A DNA stretch of 64,000 bases from Diplonema japonicum (GCA_964019335.1 OZ025747.1:248001-312000), one strand, 5' to 3'; positions 51,035 through 62,474 are shown, numbered from the stretch's first letter. Notes: a model not told the origin generated them from the sequence alone. A program made the numbers and translations.

Positions 51035-53632
51035 ATGAGCGAAGCAGGCGAGAAAGGGAAGACATTCAAAGAATGGATAGAACAGAGACCGAAGTCTTCT
51101 CCTGCGAGCAAGGGGCCAAGTGGCGACAGACGGCACAGGGACAGGGAACGGGACAGGGTACGGACCATGACAGTGTCCATGAGCAACACTATGCCGGCAC
51201 CACCCTCGTTTAGGATGGGCAGCGAAGATGATAGCAGATACAGCCCCGTTCCGATACCAGAGGGGTATTTTAAGATGAAGAAGAACCTACAGCCAACACC
51301 ACCCCCGAAGAAGGACGAGAAGAGTGCAGAGCCTTCTGGGAAATGGAGATCGCTGGCTATCTATCACGAGGTACGCCTGAAAGAGCTTCTAGCTGACGAT
51401 AACAGACTGCCAAGCATCACGCGCCTGAACAAGGTGCTGCAGCACTACGTAGATGTGACTGCGATTTTCCCCCTTTTTAAGAATGTGTTCGAACTCATCT
51501 TATCAGAGGTGTACCTCTCTATCTTCTCAACGTCGGTGGATTCACTGGGCACTGTCAACACGGCTCCTTACTTCGAGCTGGCAACATCACTGAAGAAGGA
51601 TGTCGAGCAATCGAACAGCGAGCTGCTTGACGCAAAGAGGGACGCCAACCAGGACACGCTGCACTTCGAGCTGCAGACTGCAAAGAGCAGGAACCGCTAC
51701 GTTGCGCACCAGCTGGACAGGCTCAACCAGGAGAACGAGGCTCTTCTGGAGGACGTGGCGAAGCTAAACCACGAGAACGAAATGGTGGCCAAAAATGGAC
51801 GACAAGCCTTCATTGACTTAGAGCAGCAAAACAGAAGCGTTGAGACGGAGCTACGCAAACTGGAGAAAGAAAACGTGCTAATGAAATACGAGGAACGCAT
51901 GAAGAAGAGCCACCTGGCGGAGTACACACATCTAAAACTGAATCAAATGTCATGTGTGACGGCAATGCTGCACCCGTCATACGAGCACAGCTCCTACTTG
52001 CAGCTCATGATACAACTTGAAGCTGCTGAGAATAGACTGCTCGATGATTTTGATGTGAACACGCGGACATTGCCGGCACAGGATGTCCCGCCTGCACGGA
52101 CAAAGATGGTGAACAAGTTGCGTGTGCTTCAAGAAGAGCTTTTCGAGCTCGAGAGGTACTCGGAACTGCTTCTGCAAGACGTGGACGTGGAGATGCCCCA
52201 TGGCGACGACAACCTAGATGATTTATTCCACGTCCTGAACGGAGATAGGAACGAGGATCGAGAGGCCTTTGTGCGACGGACTTTAAAAGGCGCTCCTAGC
52301 AGCGCACAGAACATCCTGCTGACTACGGTGGAATCGATAGCGACACAGATTGTTGGCGGGGATCCCATTGCTGCAATTAAGGACAAGCTCACCGTACCGC
52401 TCCTGGAGAACGACCCGAGGAAATACGACAATAGGATAGAAATAAGTGTGGTGGTGGGGTGCTCGAATCAAACAGAGCACGTAAAGACCATCAGCACGGT
52501 GGATCCCTGCGCCAACATCGACCTACCCTCCAAGTCAACGTCCCTCAACCTCAAGTTCTCGCGACCCAATGCATGCATTCCACGACCACTGCGTAAACAA
52601 CTAACCGAGAATCAGGCCGCACACCTGGAAGAAGAGCTAGCGTCACGAAGCTCGCTAGCTGAGAACATCCGAAAAGTACTGCCCAGCACATTCATGGAGG
52701 GGTTAGGCGGGCGAGAGCTTGGCAACCATGCGTCCTGGGCCGGGTACGTGAACGTCTTTGGGAGCTGGGTGCCGAGACTGCCTCGAATTCTCTCGAGACA
52801 GGTGGTTGAGGAAATCATATTCGATACTTACACATACCACGCAACCGCTGTGCAGACGAGGTACTTGGAGTCGAAGAAGTTGAACATTAAAGAAGCGCAA
52901 GAGAACACGTTTACATCTTCTTTGAAGCAAACGGACATGCTGGAGGCTTTGGTGAAGGTTCTGGAGAAGCGGTACCATCTCCCGCTTGTTGGGAACAAAT
53001 ACGCATTTGAGCTTATGTCAACGTGCGAAAGGATGGACACGGTGTTAACGGCAGAGTACCTAAACACATGCTCGGGGACGGATGTGGCAACAGGGCGGGT
53101 GACATCGATCATCTTGCATCTCTTGAGAGTGAACTGGCCTGCGTTGGTTCCTGACGAAGCTCCTGCCATCACACAGAAGGAGCTCACGAATGTGATCGAG
53201 AACATGTATTCCACGCTGAGCCAGTCTAAGGTGGAGGAAATCCTCTCCGACATCGCGATCCACACCAAGGCTGTCTTCACATATGCAACGTTGCGCGACT
53301 ACTTCATCACCTCCCTTACCACAATGCAGGAGTACCACACGAAGGCCCTTGCTGAGATGGTCGAGTTCAAGGCCAAAACATTAAAGTGGTCAGAGCTTGA
53401 CAAGTACGCCTTTGCGGACTCTTGTTCCTCCTACGATTTCGGTCGCGACTCAGACATGGCGCGCATGAGGGAACACTTGAAGTACCGGCACACGGAAGCC
53501 TGTATCAGGGGTGGTGCACAGAAATCTCGTCTTTCTACGTCAGAGCTTGCGATGCTGGCCAGCGAAGCGATGTGGACCCTTATGACGGTGTCGCACAACA
53601 CATGGTTGAAGCCTCGCCAAAATGCGTCTTAA
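51035..53632 (+). CDS. Coiled-coil protein of unknown function
   Basis: An 865-residue single-exon protein from the first ATG of the frame (MSEAGEKGKTFKEW). The N-terminus is Arg/Asp-rich and disordered (RRHRDRERDRV). Residues of about 120-180 contain a helical stretch with LNKVLQHYVDVTAIFPLFKN. A long coiled coil spans about 180-290 (LDRLNQENEALLEDVAKLNH). The C-terminal 500 residues are mostly helical without a domain I can name. There is no signal peptide or membrane helix. It follows the IQ giant by about 110 bases. A cytoskeletal or flagellar role is possible but is only a guess from composition. Confidence 0.7.
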   Translation: MSEAGEKGKTFKEWIEQRPKSSPASKGPSGDRRHRDRERDRVRTMTVSMSNTMPAPPSFRMGSEDDSRYSPVPIPEGYFKMKKNLQPTPPPKKDEKSAEPSGKWRSLAIYHEVRLKELLADDNRLPSITRLNKVLQHYVDVTAIFPLFKNVFELILSEVYLSIFSTSVDSLGTVNTAPYFELATSLKKDVEQSNSELLDAKRDANQDTLHFELQTAKSRNRYVAHQLDRLNQENEALLEDVAKLNHENEMVAKNGRQAFIDLEQQNRSVETELRKLEKENVLMKYEERMKKSHLAEYTHLKLNQMSCVTAMLHPSYEHSSYLQLMIQLEAAENRLLDDFDVNTRTLPAQDVPPARTKMVNKLRVLQEELFELERYSELLLQDVDVEMPHGDDNLDDLFHVLNGDRNEDREAFVRRTLKGAPSSAQNILLTTVESIATQIVGGDPIAAIKDKLTVPLLENDPRKYDNRIEISVVVGCSNQTEHVKTISTVDPCANIDLPSKSTSLNLKFSRPNACIPRPLRKQLTENQAAHLEEELASRSSLAENIRKVLPSTFMEGLGGRELGNHASWAGYVNVFGSWVPRLPRILSRQVVEEIIFDTYTYHATAVQTRYLESKKLNIKEAQENTFTSSLKQTDMLEALVKVLEKRYHLPLVGNKYAFELMSTCERMDTVLTAEYLNTCSGTDVATGRVTSIILHLLRVNWPALVPDEAPAITQKELTNVIENMYSTLSQSKVEEILSDIAIHTKAVFTYATLRDYFITSLTTMQEYHTKALAEMVEFKAKTLKWSELDKYAFADSCSSYDFGRDSDMARMREHLKYRHTEACIRGGAQKSRLSTSELAMLASEAMWTLMTVSHNTWLKPRQNAS

Positions 53633-53975
53633 GCGCTTTAACCAGCTAGACCCGACACCACCCAAATTAAAAGTGGTAAGCAAAAGAAGAAGAAGAAAAG
53701 AAAAGTAGGGAATGTGTGCATGTTTTTTTTTGTTTTTTTTTGGCGAATTGGATTAAGGGCCTTGCATGTGACGCCTGTGCGACCTTTATTCTCCCCGAAT
53801 GGTCTGGGTGTAGTGGTTAAAAGATCCTTTTTCGTGTTTTTTTTTCTTATTGTGTGTGAACACACCAACATTATATTAAAAGAAATAGTAATAATAATAA
53901 TAATAATAAACCCACAAAAGGCGGGGGGAGGGGGGACGACGCGCGCGGGGGAGGGGGAGGGGGAGGCGGCGCATC
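53633..53975. other. Intergenic with AAT run and G-rich leader
   Basis: Holds an AAT/ATA microsatellite (53889-53910) and a GGGGGA-type G-rich stretch (53923-53968) directly before the next start codon, unlike the A-tract leaders of most other genes. Confidence 0.6.
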
Positions 53976-56530
53976 ATGCAACGAAGGCAAAAGGTTGCTC
54001 GCGACAACACCACGCAGTTTAGGTACTGGTCGCAGTTTGATCTCGGAAAGGTCTCGGAAGGGGACCTGGAACAAAAAGTGCGAGACTTCTACCCCGAGTT
54101 AGATGGCACAAACGCGTGCAGGGACTACGTGGGTGGGACACTGCTTCACTGGTGCATGCTTCTTGGTGTCGGGAAGAACGGGAACCCCGCGTACCGGCAG
54201 ATTGCGGACTACATCATACACAACGAGAATGTCGCAATTCTGGACCAGCAGTTCGACAGACGTGACCCGTGTGTGCATGTTGAGATGGACCAAGTTGGCT
54301 TCGTGAAGAAGCAGAAGCCTGAAGAGAAGCTCCCTTACGAGGACCTGTACTACGACGGCGAGACGGCTCTGCACATTGCCGTGGCGAAGAACGACGTGGA
54401 CATGGTAGGAAAACTGCTCGAACGCGGCGTCAGCTGTCAAATCAGAGCATACGGAAGCTTCTTCGTACCTGGCGGCCCTTCGGGGTGCTACCTCGGTGAA
54501 TATGCCCTGTCGTTCGCCGCCTCTGGCGGGCTTGACGAAATCCTTGAAATGCTCTACGTTCACGACAAGAACTCAGTCACGTACCGCGACTCCTTTTCCA
54601 ACACAGCACTGCACATGGCCATCCTTTACAGCAGGATCAGCACGTACAAACTGCTCGCGAAGCTTACCGGAAAGAGCCACGAAGAGCTGGTTCTCGACAG
54701 GGGTTCGATGGGGATGACACCCTTGTCGTTGGCCGCCTTGAGCACATTGCGAACTGGCGACATGACCTCTTACGAATACCTCATCAACTCAACGAGGAGT
54801 GTGGTGTGGGAGTTCCTTGATGTGACTTCCTACTCCTATCCTCTGAAGCAAATTGACACTATACCCTGCCCCCCCGTTAAGAAGGATGGGGCGCGAAGCG
54901 TACAAAGCGTCCAAGGCGACATCGAAGCTGGACCCCTCAGCGAGAAGTCCGATCCCGAGCCTATTGATTATGTCTCCATCCTGTTCCTCGCCATCCAGTA
55001 CGATCTCCTCTCCCTTGCCGAGGACGAGATCATCGTGGCCCTTCTTGAGAGCAAATGGGTGTTCCTGAAGTATATATTCTACGTGTCGATCTTGTGGCAC
55101 TTCGCATACCTTGGTGTGCTCACCTCTCTCACCGTACTGGCTCACCCGTATGGCGATGACAGCGAAATTTTAGAGTGGATCGCAATCGGTATGACCATCG
55201 TGGATGCCCTGCCTAGCATGTTCGATATTATGGCGGGCATATCGAACTACAAGTGGTTGAAGAAAACACATGTGTGGGCAAAGAACCGAGCAGCTAAGAG
55301 GCCCGAGCGGCTGGACGAGGCTGCGTGGGAGACGTATCAATCGTATGAAAAGAGTACGATAGGGAAGCGGTTCTCCTTCGCGAAGCAAATGGTGTCGTCC
55401 TTCCCCCTGTCGGGGTTCGACCTTGTAGCGTGGGTGGGGTACGGGTTGTTCGCTGCGCACTGTGTTATTGATGACGGTATCGAGGACCACGTAAAGGGGA
55501 GCCCGCCGCTGGACAAAGATTCCGAACCCGTTCCCTACACCCTTGTTTTCTTGGGGATGTCCACAATGTGCGCGTGGATCTCGACACTAACTTACGCCCC
55601 CGTCCACGAACGAACAGGCATGCTCGTCACCATGATGACGCGGACCATCTTCCAGGACCTGCTTCCCTTCATCCTTGTCTTCTCCTTCATCCTCATGGGT
55701 GCCGCCACAGGAGCTTTCTCGTTGCAGAGGAAGGGCTACACCATATTGAAAACCCTCGATACCTTGAAACGTCTTTCGATAGGTCTTTACGATCATGAGA
55801 ATTATGAACCGGAGGGCCACGGTGACGGGGCGCTGGAGGTCTCGTACGTGTTGATCTTGCTGTTCACGTTGGTGTCGTTGGTGCTGATGTTGAACCTGCT
55901 GATTGCGACCTTCACCTCGACTTATGAGGAGGTGAAGGATTTGGCACACAAGGAATGGCGTTTGCTCTGGGGGAGAGATATTCTGATGCTTGAAAGGCGG
56001 GCGTTGATGTTGAGCGGTATGGTCCCCAAGCTGCGGGTCAACCACGGCAGCCCGGAACAACATGTGTACGTGTCTATAAGCAACAAAATACGTGACGAGG
56101 AGAAGAAGACGAAGAAACATGGGCAGAAGTCAGACATTGTCGATTGCATCAAGATGGCTGTAGCATCTCACGCGCGATCTGGGTACTCCCCCAAGAATAG
56201 GAAGGCATCTCTGCAGCTACCACCGCCGCAGGAGCAGAAGGACAACCCCCTCAATGCACCTGTACCCACGTCAACAAAAAAGAGGAAGCGAAAGAAAAAG
56301 AGTAAAGACGAAAGCCCCTCGGGATCTGACTGCTTCAGTAAGTCACGCCCTATGCCTCACACGGAGGAGACAAAATGCAGCAATTGTGGGGCCGTCCTCA
56401 ATTATACAACGTTTAAGTATCCTGTCAAGGTATGGTTAAGGAGACGGGGGTTAAAAAAAACAAATTAAAAAAAAAGGTCGTGTGTGAGAAGTGCGAGCAC
56501 CAGAACAGGTTAGTAAAACCCAGCACATAG
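53976..56530 (+). CDS. TRPV-like cation channel with C-terminal zinc ribbon
   Basis: Exons 53976-56429 and 56477-56530 (47-nt intron), about 835 residues. Ankyrin repeats at about 50-260 include DGETALHIAVAKNDVDMVGKL, GEYALSFAASGG and NTALHMAILYSR. Six membrane helices follow between about 360 and 660 (VFLKYIFYVSILWHFAYLGV, FDLVAWVGYGLFAAHCVI, LPFILVFSFILMGAATGAFS, VLILLFTLVSLVLMLNLLIA); the last is TRPV-like S6 followed by ATFTSTYEEV and a TRP-box-like Trp segment (KEWRLLWGRD). The tail is basic. Splicing completes a four-Cys zinc ribbon, CSNC on exon 1 and CEKC on exon 2; without splicing the second half is lost and the tail reads WLRRRGLKKTN. Calcium entry at the plasma or flagellar membrane is inferred. 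Confidence 0.8.
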
Positions 56531-56838
56531 CCCTCGTTGCGCTGTTCCTTTCTTTTTTTTTTCTTTTTTTTTTTCTTCGTTCCTCTCCCCCCTTTACCGA
56601 AAATGGAAAAACCATGAAAATGGACAAGCAATTGTTCATAAATGTTTAGACAGTTAGTAGTCTTTTCTTTTCTTTTTTTTCTTTCTTCTTTTTTTTCTTT
56701 TCTTGTCAATCTCTTTCTTTGTAAGATTCTTCGTTTTTTTGTGTTCTTTTTTTTTTTCTTTTCTTCCCCCCTCTTCATTTCTTTTGGTAGCTTTTATTCA
56801 AAACAGGAAACAAAGAAAAGGAACAAAAACAAAAAAAA
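56531..56838. other. Intergenic, TC-rich
   Basis: Long T/C-rich stretch (56540-56790) followed by an AG at 56804 and an A-rich leader, a good candidate for a trans-splice acceptor. No gene seen. Confidence 0.6.
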
Positions 56839-58266
56839 ATGAGGTCTGCAAACGTATCAAGGGCCCTAAGACAAGGGAGGAGGTACAAAACGTTGAAGGC
56901 AGTAGACCCTTACACGGGAAAGGTGGCGTGGGAAGAGAAGGCGTGGTCGGCAGAGGAAGGAGTAAACGGACTTATGCAGGCCAACCAGGCGTTTAAAGTG
57001 TACAAGAAAATGGAACACGCGAAGAGAGCAGAATTTCTGAGGGAATGCAGCAAGATCTTGGTGGAGAGATCAGACGAGTTCGCGCAAGTAATGGCTGTTG
57101 AAATGGGAAAACCGATCGCACAAGGGAAAGGAGAAGCCGTGAAGTGCAGCACTGTGGCGGACTACTACGCCGACAACCTTGAAGAAATGCTTGTGGGGGA
57201 GGCTGTCGAGGCAGGGTTCACGCAATCATACGTGACCAAGCAACCGCTTGGAACCATCCTCCTCATCATGCCGTGGAACTTTCCGTTCTGGCAAGTTTTC
57301 CGCCAGGCATCTGCCGCCTACGCGGCAGGCTGCAGTGTTGTGTGCAAACACTCTCCAAATGTCCCACGCTGCGCGAAGCTAATCGAAGAAGTCTTCAACA
57401 CAGCTGCTGAAAGGACAGGCCTCCCAAAGGCAGTGTATGTAAACCTTCCTATGCTCGCTGCTGACATCTACCCTGTCATGTCGCACCGTGACCTGCGTGC
57501 CATCTCCTTTACAGGGTCCACCAATGCTGGGGGGATCGTGGGGAGCACCGCTTCAAAACTTATCAAACCGTCTGTCTTGGAACTAGGCGGGAACGACCCG
57601 TCGATTGTGTTGGAAGACGCTGACATCGCAAGAGCGGCGAAATGCTGTGCAGCGGGAAGGATGCTCAACGCAGGACAATCATGCATTGGGAGCAAGAGGT
57701 TCCTCGTGACGGAGGGTGTGTACGATGAGTTCCTTGCAGCCTTCGTGGAGGAGATGAAGCAGTACACAATGGGCGACCCGAAGGACGCTGCTACAAAGCT
57801 CGGCCCTCTTGTCGATGCAAAATCCCAAAAAGCTCTTGATGAACAAACGAAAGACACCATCGCAGGCGGAGCAAAAGTAGCCTTGGAAGGGGGAATACCC
57901 GACCATGAAGGAGCCTTCTACCTTCCTACCGTTTTATACGATGTCCCTGCAGGGACACCTGGGTACGAAGAGGAGCTGTTCGGTCCTGTTGCCTCTGTCA
58001 TCAAGGTGAAGGATGTTGACGAAGCTGTCGAAGTGGCCAACTCTTCAAAGTACGGGCTTGGTGCTTCCATCTACACGCAGGATATTGAGAGGGCCAACAG
58101 GATCGCCAGGGACGACATCGATGCTGGAATGTGTTATGTTAACGATTTCGTCAAATCCCACCCTCGCCTCCCTTTCGGCGGCGTAAAGGAGTCCGGTTAC
58201 GGCAGGGAATGCGCCTCATATGGTATAAACACTTTCTGCAACATTAAGTCCGTGGTCATCGCCTGA
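56839..58266 (+). CDS. Succinate-semialdehyde dehydrogenase-like ALDH, probably mitochondrial
   Basis: A 475-residue single-exon aldehyde dehydrogenase. MRSANVSRALRQGRRYKTLK is a basic, Ser/Arg-rich presequence typical of mitochondrial import. Signature residues: MPWNFPFWQVFR, catalytic Glu in LELGGNDP, catalytic Cys in GQSCIGSKR (about 281), ELFGPVASV, and LPFGGVKESGYGRE. The overall pattern (MAVEMGKPIAQGKGE, AAYAAGCSVVCKHSPN) matches the GabD2/Sad (YneI) branch, which oxidises succinate semialdehyde to succinate for the GABA shunt. A different short-chain semialdehyde is possible. It is only distantly related to the ALDH8A1 at 22945. The ATG follows an A-rich leader. Confidence 0.85.
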   Translation: MRSANVSRALRQGRRYKTLKAVDPYTGKVAWEEKAWSAEEGVNGLMQANQAFKVYKKMEHAKRAEFLRECSKILVERSDEFAQVMAVEMGKPIAQGKGEAVKCSTVADYYADNLEEMLVGEAVEAGFTQSYVTKQPLGTILLIMPWNFPFWQVFRQASAAYAAGCSVVCKHSPNVPRCAKLIEEVFNTAAERTGLPKAVYVNLPMLAADIYPVMSHRDLRAISFTGSTNAGGIVGSTASKLIKPSVLELGGNDPSIVLEDADIARAAKCCAAGRMLNAGQSCIGSKRFLVTEGVYDEFLAAFVEEMKQYTMGDPKDAATKLGPLVDAKSQKALDEQTKDTIAGGAKVALEGGIPDHEGAFYLPTVLYDVPAGTPGYEEELFGPVASVIKVKDVDEAVEVANSSKYGLGASIYTQDIERANRIARDDIDAGMCYVNDFVKSHPRLPFGGVKESGYGRECASYGINTFCNIKSVVIA

Positions 58267-58590
58267 GGCAGTGTTTTTGAATTTTGATTTTTTTTTTTTT
58301 TTGGATTCCCTGTTCGCGATAGGGGGGTTTTTTTTTTTGTTTTGTTTTGTTTTTTTTCTCTTTTTTTCTTCTTTTGACCACTTCTCTTCGACTTGCATCG
58401 AAGGAAGGGAAATTATATAAAAAAAAAAGCCACCACCCCCTTTTTTTTTTAAACTTTCAAAAAAAAAAAGGGGGAGGGGAACAAAAAAAAGAGAAACCAT
58501 TATTTTTTTGTTAACAATTTTTCAAAAAAAAAAAAAAAAAAAAAGAAAGAGAATTCCTACTTTTTTTTTTTTTGAAAAAAAAAATACTGT

Positions 58591-58621
<31 letters not shown>

Positions 58622-58674
58622 CCAAACCGTCAACCACTCCCTCAACAGCGCCGCCTCTCCCATCCCTACTATGA
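58267..58674. other. Intergenic, poly-T/poly-A
   Basis: Homopolymers only. A 26-base T tract (58592-58618) and CAACAG near 58642-58647 are probably the pyrimidine tract and acceptor for the next gene. Confidence 0.6.
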
Positions 58675-59769
58675 ATGAATAGTGCTTTCGCGCTATCGGT
58701 GCTGGCCTTAAACGTGCTGATACAAAAGAGCAATGGACAAAACACGACGGACTCCCCACCGGGAGGCGACCTCCCAGAAGGGGGCTTGATATTCGCAATT
58801 GTAGTGGGAGTCCTGGTGTTCATATGCGGTGCAGCTGCAGTGATGTGGCAGTACAAAGCACTGGACAGAGCAAAGACGCGGGAGGAAGAACAGCTGGTAA
58901 AAGCAACAGCCCAACACCTTGCCGACTACCAAAAAGGCGAGGAAAGGCTTCAAATACTGATTGAAGAGAAGCAAGCCGCAGGTGTCATCCCGGTACCTCC
59001 ATCTCCTAACTCACCTTTAGGCAGCAGTTTTAAAGGCCGCGGACGGAGAATATCCTATGGGGAGGTCTCCCGAACTTCAGGAGGCACAACATTCAGCTTC
59101 AACATGGCACAGGGCGGATCAAGCGGCGACAGCATTGTAGCAGCGCACGCCGTCAGACGGCCGAACCCTTTAACAAATGTTTGTCGCCCGAAAAGACAGC
59201 GTTCCTCGTCCACAGTGGCGCAATCGTTGAACGACGCTACACCAACATCGCAGAAGCAGTTACAGTTACGCTCCTCGTCAACACTGGCACAGACATTTAC
59301 ATCTTTGAGTGTAACATCACCAGATGGGACGTCAACCCCAGCACCTGTTCCAAGGCAGCGTTCTTCGACCATTGCCACTATTGCTTCAACACCTAAGGCT
59401 ATGTCGCAGACCTTTACTTCGTTGAATGTTTCTAACCCACCGAAGGTTAGGAGGCAGAGGTCGTCGACAGTGGCTTCGCCTAAAGGGGGTGTGAGACGGC
59501 AAGGTGATGAGAGGGTGTCAAAGAGGCATCGATCGTCGTCTTCCTTGGCGCAGCTTTTGATGGGTGATGATGATGCTTCGTTCGATGCTTACCTTGCGTC
59601 GCCGATGCTTGTGAAGCACAGCCCGCCGCCGTCACCAAAGAGGTGTGCGCACTGCTCTGCGAGGTCTGCCACGCTGATGTGCCAGATGTGTGGTCGGATG
59701 TGTTCTTCTTGTTACAAGGCGAAGCATCCGCCCCATTTGCAGACGGGACACATTGCGGTTCCTATTTGA
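58675..59769 (+). CDS. Single-pass membrane protein with RxRSSS repeats and B-box-like finger
   Basis: A 364-residue protein. A short hydrophobic N-terminus (signal peptide or anchor, residues 4-16) and an acidic luminal stretch precede a membrane helix at about 38-58 (LIFAIVVGVLVFICGAAAVM). The cytosolic part holds a short coiled coil and then at least six copies of an Arg/Ser motif (RQRSSSTVAQ, LRSSSTLAQTFTSL, RQRSSTIATI, RQRSSTVASP, KRHRSSSSLAQ), which look like sites for basophilic kinases. The C-terminus is a B-box-like finger (CAHCSARSATLMCQMCGRMC then SSC and HP). No family is recognised. A phosphorylation-controlled membrane adaptor is inferred. The start could also be the ATG at 58671 in another frame, but that stops immediately. 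Confidence 0.7.
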   Translation: MNSAFALSVLALNVLIQKSNGQNTTDSPPGGDLPEGGLIFAIVVGVLVFICGAAAVMWQYKALDRAKTREEEQLVKATAQHLADYQKGEERLQILIEEKQAAGVIPVPPSPNSPLGSSFKGRGRRISYGEVSRTSGGTTFSFNMAQGGSSGDSIVAAHAVRRPNPLTNVCRPKRQRSSSTVAQSLNDATPTSQKQLQLRSSSTLAQTFTSLSVTSPDGTSTPAPVPRQRSSTIATIASTPKAMSQTFTSLNVSNPPKVRRQRSSTVASPKGGVRRQGDERVSKRHRSSSSLAQLLMGDDDASFDAYLASPMLVKHSPPPSPKRCAHCSARSATLMCQMCGRMCSSCYKAKHPPHLQTGHIAVPI

Positions 59770-59776
59770 AAACAGA

Positions 59777-59815
<39 letters not shown>

Positions 59816-59919
59816 CCATCTTTCCGAACCCCCCCGACAGGAGGGAACAGAATGGTAGTGGGGAAAAAAAAAAAAAAAAAGAAAAACAAAAATGCCTGTC
59901 AACGGTCCCACCGTGACAC

Positions 59920-59954
<35 letters not shown>

Positions 59955-60948
59955 TCGAGTATTTTTTTTTCCCCCCTTTTCATTCAAACGCGTTTTTTTT
60001 TTACTTTTTTATTTTTTTTAAACTGTTGTGCGGGATTCCTTATATGAAAAGTGGGTGCTATTCTCGTCTCATTTTTCTTTTTTTCTTTTCTCCAATGATT
60101 CTTTTTTTTACCCCCCCTCCCTTTCCTGTTATAGAGAAGGAGAACCTTACTTCAGTAAACAACGCGTTTCTTTTTTTTTGTTCTATTTTCTTTTCGTTAC
60201 ATTTAATACCCTAAATCGTACCGCCCAAATACCGAATTAAAAAAAAAAGGCTGCCATGAGTCTCTTCCTAGAAAGAAGAAGAACGTAACAAAACGGAGAA
60301 AAAAATGGGAACAATAGGTGTGTGATGTGCATCTCCTGTCTCTTTTTTGTGTGTTTTTTTTTTTTTTTTTTGTGTTTTACTAAGCTAAGCTAAAGTAGTA
60401 CTCGTGGCAGTTGCATTGCTTTGCAGCTGTTATTCTTTCATTTCTTTTTTTTTTTTTTTTCGATACAAAAAATAAAAATTCTATTTCTGTTTTCAGAGTG
60501 GGAAAAGAAAGATGAGAAGAAGAAGAAAAACAAAAAAATGGAGAAAAAAAAAAACAAAAGAAATGAAGAACGCAGAAGAAAACCCCTCTGCCCTTTATCG
60601 GGCAGTGGCACTTTCCCATCGTCTTGCCAACTGCCTATTCTCCAAGGAAAAAAAACCCTTTGTCAAAGAGGTAGGGAGGGGTCATATCTCCCCCGCTTCT
60701 AGAGGTTACAGTTTAAAAAAAAAAAAAAAAAAAAAAAAATCTTTTCTTGAGTACTTGGTCCCCATTGTCAGAACTACATCCGAACTGGCGTCCCCCCTCT
60801 CCCTCTCCCTCCCTCTCTCCCCCTCCTTCTCCCAAAGAACTTTTCGATTGGGGAAAAGCTGCGGGGGCACAGTTTTTAAATAGAATGTAAAAAGAAAAAA
60901 AGCAAAAAATGGCTGGTGTACCTATCTAATTCATATAAAATTCATATA
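59770..60948. other. 1.2-kb spacer
   Basis: Mostly homopolymer. A unique island at 60560-60720 reads open (NPSALYRAVALSHRLANCLF) but is bounded by A tracts and matches nothing I know. CT-rich runs at 60796-60830. Confidence 0.5.
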
Positions 60949-61973
60949 TGAGCTCGTCCGGAAAAAAATGTCAACAAATGACCCTCCTATGCGGCGGAAA
61001 ACCCCCGTTAAATTTCTAAGTAAAAAAGTAGTCCGACACCACTTTGTGTGCAGAAATGCAGTCTAAGCTTGAACACCATATAGGTCAAAACGCTCGCCGT
61101 TTGTTTTATTTTTAAAACGCACGTGCAAAAACATGTTTTTTAGAATGGTTTTTGGCAAACGATTCAATTTGGAAGTTACAAATAACCCAGACTCCATTTT
61201 TTATTTTCGTTTTTCCGTGAAAAGCGACAGGAGGAATGGACGCGGACTGAAAATCTGTGAAACCTTTGGGGTCGGTGGGCTGGACTCTAAATCACTATTA
61301 AAATGGGGTGGGGAGAACTTACCCTTACAGTGCATATTGGCCTATTTAAGGCTAAAATCCCTTTAAAACCCCTTAAAAAAAGCAAGATTTTCACTTTTAA
61401 AGTATTATGAGTGCAAAAGAAAAGGAAAAACCTCAGCAGATGGGTTGAGAATGAAAGTTTGACCCCAAAGATACCAATGTCGAAGCTCTGCATGAGCAGG
61501 CAAGTGTTAAGAATTGGTTTTTCTGAAAAAGGCCAAAATCCCTTAGGAACCCCTTGAAAAAGCCAAAAAATAGGGTGTAAAAAACCGGATTTTCGGGGGC
61601 TATGCGGCGCCATATATTTTTCGCTAAGTACTTTTAACAGTAACCCGACCCTAGGTTGTACCCAGGGGTCACAAGTGCGCTTGATCACCAATTTTATGCA
61701 CCCTAGATGCTGCATTTAAAGCAATAAAATTGCATTTTAAACATTTTCCGCCGTTTTTCTGACCTCTATTTTTCGCTTCCCGGGGGCAGCTGGTTGCAAA
61801 GCCTGCCACCCTCATGGCAAAACAAGCATCGCAATTGAAAGAACGGCGTCATGTACACCATATATGTCATCTTCCTATGGTTGCATGCTGCCCTTTTTTT
61901 GCTCAAATAATCAAAACAAGAAATTTTCGGAGGTGTCCAAAAAAGTGTTGACATTTTCGTCCGGACGAGCTCA
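60949..61973. mobile_element. TIR element, 1025 bp, flanked by TATA
   Basis: 28-bp terminal inverted repeats with two mismatches (TGAGCTCGTCCGGA then AAAATGTCAACA; 60949-60976 and 61946-61973). Both sides are flanked by TATA (60945-60948 and 61974-61977), so the target duplication is TA or TATA. The interior is unusual for this window, with few homopolymers and no gene. It contains diverged direct repeats: 61346-61385 against 61532-61570, and 60988-61075 against 61594-61690 (both with TATGCGGCG and a CTAAGTA block). It is probably a non-autonomous Tc1/mariner- or pogo-type element. Confidence 0.75.
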
Positions 61974-61975
61974 TA

Positions 61976-62006
<31 letters not shown>

Positions 62007-62474
62007 AAACAAAAGAACGGCACACACTCAAAGTAGGAAGGAAAGGGTTTTTTTTTTTTCCTATTTATTGAAAAAAAAATGCTCAAAAAGATTTTTTTTT
62101 GATCCCAAAAAACGCAAAACAGCACTTCAGGAGAGCACGGCGGACTATGGGTGGATCCTTGAGCATCATCCATTTTCGGGGCCGGTTATTATGGTCTAGA
62201 TGAACCGACACCCTTTGTGGGATCTGAGTCAGCTCTGATTATATTTTAGAAACAGATAGATACAGGCAGTGGATGAGAACAAAGCAATGTCTCGCATGGT
62301 GGCATCTTGTATATCCCCTTCCTTTGAATTTGCGTTTTCAGTTTGAGCATTAAACAGATGTGCACGGGGGAAACTGCACATTAACTTTCTTTTTTTTCTA
62401 GCTCCCAAAAAAAAAAAAAAAAAAAAAATACAACACTCATCCCCTCCCATGCTCCCTTTCCCTTTGTTTAGTTT

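Noticed and set aside
60560-60883. Forward frame in the spacer (NPSALYRAVALSHRLANCLF and onward)
   Set aside because: It runs through A tracts and a CTCCCT repeat, has no recognisable domain and no clear leader; kept only as spacer content.
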